From NCBI GenBank assembly GCA_036389255.1, contig DASVQI010000029.1, positions 124,001-188,000 of the forward strand: a stretch of 64,000 nucleotides of DNA. The letters are read 5' to 3'. Positions 60,897 through 64,000 of the stretch are shown piece by piece; position 1 is the stretch's first letter; each line of letters opens with the position of its first letter. The notes beneath the pieces are model-generated. The model saw only the letters and a list, made by a program, of their open reading frames with translations. It ran no database searches and had not been told where the DNA came from. Origin of the DNA: JACVRN01 sp036389255 (GTDB lineage: Bacteria; Acidobacteriota; Blastocatellia; Pyrinomonadales; Pyrinomonadaceae). The translations under genes were made by a program, and so were the position numbers.

Positions 60897-63230
60897 ATGC
60901 GTAAGTCTACGCTCGCATTGCTGCTTGTCGCAGCTTTTTCACTCCCGCCCGTCGCCGGAGTATATGCGCGGCCATCATTTTCTGATTCTCCGAATGAGCG
61001 ATTAAGCGCGGCGGTGCCTGCGCCGGAAGAGGTGCTGGGCTTTCGACCGGGCGACGACAGAAAGCTGGCAAGCTGGAATCAGGTGGTTGATTACTTCGGG
61101 AAGCTCGCGGCCTCATCCGAGCGCGTGAGGTTCGAGCGGCTTGGCAAGACTACTATGGGCGCGCCGTTTGTCATGGCCACCATCAGCGCGCCTGAGAACC
61201 TAGCGCGGCTCGAAGAGTACAAGAGGATTCAGCAGAAGCTCGCAGACCCGCGCACTTTGGGCGCAAACCGCGAGCGACAGGCCGCCGGGCTCATCTCTCG
61301 CGGCAAGACGATTGTGCTCATCACCTGCGGCATACACTCCACGGAGGTCGGCTCTTATCTATCGAGCATGCTGATAGCGCACAGGCTCGCTTCATCCAAC
61401 GAGCCCGCGATTCGTGAAATTCTTCGGAACACGATTATTCTTCTAGTACCTTCGCTTAATCCGGACGGCGTGGACATAGTAAAGAACTGGTACGACAAGA
61501 CTCTGGGCACGCCCTTTGAAGGCACAGAGCCGCCGGAGCTTTATCACAAGTACACGGGCCACGATAACAACCGCGACTGGTACGCCTTCACGCAGGTAGA
61601 GACGCGGCTCACCGTTGATAAGATTCACAACGTCTGGCACCCGCAGATAGTCCACGACATACACCAGCAGGGCGCATACGGCCCAAGGCTTTTCCTGCCG
61701 CCGTACATGCAGCCCGTGGAGCCGAACGTCCCCCGACAGATTGTAGAAGGCTACACGGAGCTGGGACTGGCCATGAAAGACGAGCTAAGCGCGGCCGGGC
61801 TCTTAGGCATCACGTGGGATTCGACCTACGACGCGTGGACGCCGTCACGCGCCTACTCCCATTATCACGGCGGCGTGCGTATCCTCTCCGAAACGGCGTC
61901 GGCAAAGATTGCAACGCCGGTTTCCGTGCGGCCTGAAGAGTTGCGACCGGGGCTCGGCTACGACGCGCGCAAACGGTCTGAGAACTACCCTTCGCCGTGG
62001 CCGGGCGGCGAGTGGCGCATGCGCGACATCACCCGCTACATGACCGGCGCAGCCTTCTCTCTTCTCAGTCACGCGGCGAAGAATCGTGAAAGATGGCTCA
62101 GGCGTTTTTACGAGATAGGCAGCGAGGCCGTGCGCCCGCGCCGCAACGGAGAGCTGTTCGGCTTCTTGATTGATGACGCAAGCGCGGCTGCGCCGAACCG
62201 GCGGCGACTCTTTGAGATTCTTGAGCGCGGCGGCGTCGAGATTGAGCATACGTCTCGCGGCTATCTGGTACGGATGGAGCAGCCCTACGGCGCTTTCGCC
62301 AAGGCTCTGCTCGAATCTCAGAAATACCCAGACCTGCGAGACGCGTCCGGCCGTCCCGTCTCGCCTTACGATGTCACGGCGCACACGCTCTCGCTTTTAA
62401 TGGGCGTTAAGGCCACACCTGTTTATGCTCCCTCCAGATACAGGAATATTGACGTACCGATGCTCGTCAGCGGCGGCGGCGACCTTCAAGAAATCAAGCG
62501 GCTGGCTCTTTACAGGTCGCACGTTCCGGCGATGGATGAAGGCTGGACGCGCTGGGTCTTGGAGCGGGAGATTTATAAAGGCACGCGCTTTTCGCCTTCG
62601 TCCGTGCGGGACGCCGAGTTGCGCGGCGGGAACCTGCGAGCCAAATACGACACCATCATTATTCCAGACCAATCGCCCGCAGCGATTCTGGAAGGCTACA
62701 AGCCGGGCAGGATGCCTGCCGAACTGACGGGCGGGATAGGCGCTGAAGGCGTTAAGGCGCTCAGGGAGTTTGTAGAAGCGGGCGGCACGCTCGTCTGCCT
62801 GAATCGCGCTTCGGACTTTGCCATAGAGCAACTACGGCTTCCCGTGCGGGATGTCACGGCTGGACTGAAGCGCACGGAGTTCTACGCGCCCGGCTCGATT
62901 CTAAGAACAGAGATTGATACGGCTCACCCTCTGGCCGCAGGGATGGAGCGAGAGTCTGTCGCATGGGTCGAAGACTCGCCTGTCTTTGAAATCAGCGATG
63001 ACGGGGACGCCGGGCGCGTGCGAGTCGTCGCTCGCTACCCGTCCGGCTCAGACCCTCTGCTCTCGGGTTGGCTGCTTGGCGGCGAGCGCGTGCGCGGCCG
63101 CGCGGCCCTCTTAGAGGTAGCTATGGGACGCGGGCGAGTGATTCTCTTCGGCTTTCGCCCACAGTATCGCGGGCAGTCTCTTGCGACCTACCCGCTCTTC
63201 TTCAACTCCATTTCGGGGCGGGGTTTCTGA
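60897..63230 (+). CDS. Exported M14-family zinc carboxypeptidase with C-terminal glutamine-amidotransferase-like domain
   Basis: 777 residues from ATG 60897 with GGAG upstream; a TTG 16 codons earlier is rejected. Signal peptide STLALLLVAAFSLPPVAGVY. The M14 core shows the zinc motif ITCGIHSTEVGS (HxxE), NPDGVDIV, HKYTGHDNNRDWYAFTQVET and the third ligand IVHDIHQQGAYGPR. The C-terminal 250 residues contain GVKALREFVEAGGTLVCLNR and AMGRGRVILFGFRPQYRGQS, typical of a ThuA/GATase1-like fold seen in large Acidobacteriota M14 proteins. Metal site appears complete. It is divergent from the OPT transporter. Confidence 0.92.
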   Translation: MRKSTLALLLVAAFSLPPVAGVYARPSFSDSPNERLSAAVPAPEEVLGFRPGDDRKLASWNQVVDYFGKLAASSERVRFERLGKTTMGAPFVMATISAPENLARLEEYKRIQQKLADPRTLGANRERQAAGLISRGKTIVLITCGIHSTEVGSYLSSMLIAHRLASSNEPAIREILRNTIILLVPSLNPDGVDIVKNWYDKTLGTPFEGTEPPELYHKYTGHDNNRDWYAFTQVETRLTVDKIHNVWHPQIVHDIHQQGAYGPRLFLPPYMQPVEPNVPRQIVEGYTELGLAMKDELSAAGLLGITWDSTYDAWTPSRAYSHYHGGVRILSETASAKIATPVSVRPEELRPGLGYDARKRSENYPSPWPGGEWRMRDITRYMTGAAFSLLSHAAKNRERWLRRFYEIGSEAVRPRRNGELFGFLIDDASAAAPNRRRLFEILERGGVEIEHTSRGYLVRMEQPYGAFAKALLESQKYPDLRDASGRPVSPYDVTAHTLSLLMGVKATPVYAPSRYRNIDVPMLVSGGGDLQEIKRLALYRSHVPAMDEGWTRWVLEREIYKGTRFSPSSVRDAELRGGNLRAKYDTIIIPDQSPAAILEGYKPGRMPAELTGGIGAEGVKALREFVEAGGTLVCLNRASDFAIEQLRLPVRDVTAGLKRTEFYAPGSILRTEIDTAHPLAAGMERESVAWVEDSPVFEISDDGDAGRVRVVARYPSGSDPLLSGWLLGGERVRGRAALLEVAMGRGRVILFGFRPQYRGQSLATYPLFFNSISGRGF

Positions 63231-63292
63231 CCATCTAGCGCCTCAGCCGGGCGCGGGCCACGAAAAAAAGAACCCTGCGCGCGGAACTATCG

Positions 63293-63298
63293 TATAAT
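63293..63298 (+). promoter_or_regulatory. Perfect -10 box (TATAAT) of the last gene
   Basis: TATAAT at 63293-63298, with an A-rich stretch (63262-63269) upstream that may act as an UP element; no good -35 is seen. Predicted start near 63305 gives a leader of about 76 nt. Confidence 0.55.
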
Positions 63299-63303
63299 AC
63301 ATG

Positions 63304-63380
63304 GCGGTCGGATAAGCCCCGGCAGAAGTGCAAAACCTTTGGAAAGCCAACGCACAGGGCGAATCGGACACAAGGCCTAA
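63304..63380 (+). ncRNA. Possible structured 5' leader (riboswitch-like)
   Basis: The leader contains GTGCAAAACC, GGAAAG, AACGCACAGGGC and GGCCTAA in this order, partly resembling the conserved pieces of the c-di-GMP-I (GEMM) riboswitch (GCAAACC, GAAA, ACGCAAAGCC, GGCCTAA). The pairing between the central segments is poor and the ACGCAAAGCC element is altered, so this may be a diverged aptamer or chance. Confidence 0.25.
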
Positions 63381-64000
63381 ATGGTCACCGTTCTCATCAC
63401 CTCTTTTCTTCTATTAGCCGCAATCATCTACGTCGTTTACCGGCGGCAGGAACGACTGCTCGACCGAAAGGCGCGAGCTGACGGCCTGCTTCCGCCGCCG
63501 CCGTCGCCCGACTGGAGCGGGTTATTCGGAGAGGAAACGGCCAAACAACATAAGCAGTTAGCTCAGGCCGCAGAGGCCGCCGAAGCTGAGAGGAGCCGCG
63601 TAGACATCCTCGCGCGCGCCTCCGTGGGAGAAAGAAGCGCGCTGATTGAGGCGCGCGCCGACGGCGACCCCGCCTTTTACGACGAAGTCCTTAACAGGCT
63701 CGTAGAGCAGGCGGATTCGGGCAAAAAGCTGCTCGCGCTTGTCTCTTACATGCTGCGCGAGACGCCGCCCCTGAAGGTGAATCGCCGCGTGGCGCAAAAG
63801 TTCATAGAAGCTTGGAAGCCCTCGCCCGACAGGGGCTCTACGGCCAAGATGCTGCACGTAGCCGCGCTCGCGGACGACGCCTCCTTTTACCGTCAGGCCG
63901 TCGAAACGGCTCTTGAGTTCTGGCGGCAGAATCACATTGACGGCCTTTCGGCTGAAGAGCTGCGCCAGCTTTGCGAGAGCGAATACTGGGTATTGTCGCA
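63381..64000 (+). CDS. Membrane-anchored helical protein, N-terminal fragment
   Basis: 206 codons are visible, running off the window. Residues 2-20 are a membrane anchor (VTVLITSFLLLAAIIYVVYR), then a Pro-rich linker and an Ala/Glu/Arg-rich helical region (ETAKQHKQLAQAAEAAEAER). Helical blocks follow (FYDEVLNRLVEQADSGKKLL, RRVAQKFIEAWKPSPDRGST, FYRQAVETALEFWRQNHIDG) that look like a HEAT/TPR-type solenoid. It resembles no family I can name. Its own promoter and an unusual leader precede it. Confidence 0.7.
   Translation, partial: MVTVLITSFLLLAAIIYVVYRRQERLLDRKARADGLLPPPPSPDWSGLFGEETAKQHKQLAQAAEAAEAERSRVDILARASVGERSALIEARADGDPAFYDEVLNRLVEQADSGKKLLALVSYMLRETPPLKVNRRVAQKFIEAWKPSPDRGSTAKMLHVAALADDASFYRQAVETALEFWRQNHIDGLSAEELRQLCESEYWVLS

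Noticed and set aside
63558..63935. Minus-strand ORF near the window end
   Set aside because: It is an antisense shadow of the plus-strand membrane-anchored protein.

Overview
The window is a GC-rich bacterial chromosome segment. Its gene content suggests Acidobacteriota, most likely class Blastocatellia: a tricorn-like protease, exported M14 and M28 peptidases, a carboxypeptidase-regulatory-like repeat protein, a BoxB/BoxC benzoyl-CoA epoxidase pathway and many exported proteins of unknown function. This placement is inferred from gene content; there is no rRNA or ribosomal protein here to confirm it.

Layout. (1) 1-5.75 kb: a minus-strand TetR / membrane-fusion protein / RND pump operon, running into a truncated exported protein (probably the outer-membrane channel), with a 16-bp palindromic operator before tetR. 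(2) 6.1-11.6 kb: a YqjD/YqjE/DUF3618-like envelope operon, a diacylglycerol-kinase-family enzyme, a metallophosphoesterase and a TPR protein. (3) 11.6-17.5 kb, minus strand: M28 peptidase, topA, dprA and a selenocysteine tRNA. (4) 17.6-28 kb: a large plus-strand operon for CoA-thioester aromatic catabolism (boxC, boxB, a PaaR-like TetR regulator, three crotonases, SDR, RidA, acyl-CoA dehydrogenase, and a flavin monooxygenase resembling the N-terminal half of 2-aminobenzoyl-CoA monooxygenase/reductase). It ends at a 21-bp tandem repeat array. (5) 28.3-40.6 kb: tricorn protease and a beta-propeller protein, then an Old-Yellow-Enzyme-like reductase, kynureninase-like enzyme, tryptophan 2,3-dioxygenase, another flavoprotein, an aryl-CoA ligase and a 4HBT thioesterase. 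(6) 40.6-51.6 kb, minus strand: a membrane Fe-S/HEAT/cyclic-nucleotide fusion with a monoheme cytochrome, an NtrC-type two-component pair, and an HD-GYP/GGDEF protein. (7) 51.6-64 kb: a possible 6S-like RNA, MFS transporter, SLOG-family protein, CBM9-like protein, PilZ protein, exported repeat proteins, OPT transporter, M14 peptidase and an unidentified partial gene.

The catabolic genes make sense as one scheme: tryptophan to kynurenine to anthranilate (TDO, kynureninase), CoA activation (ligase), ring oxidation/reduction of the CoA ester (stand-alone flavin monooxygenase plus a separate OYE-type reductase, with BoxB/BoxC for benzoyl-CoA), then beta-oxidation-like steps (crotonases, SDR, acyl-CoA dehydrogenase) with RidA handling enamine/imine intermediates. 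A PaaR-type operator overlaps the predicted transcription start of the boxCB operon.

The most unusual structural signal is a set of about 15 intergenic hairpins. Each is built from degenerate 7- or 8-bp tandem units in one arm and the complementary units in the other. They come in several unrelated sequence families, but all share the same architecture. They sit at gene ends, often containing the stop codon (and sometimes the start codon) of the flanking gene, and several look like terminators.
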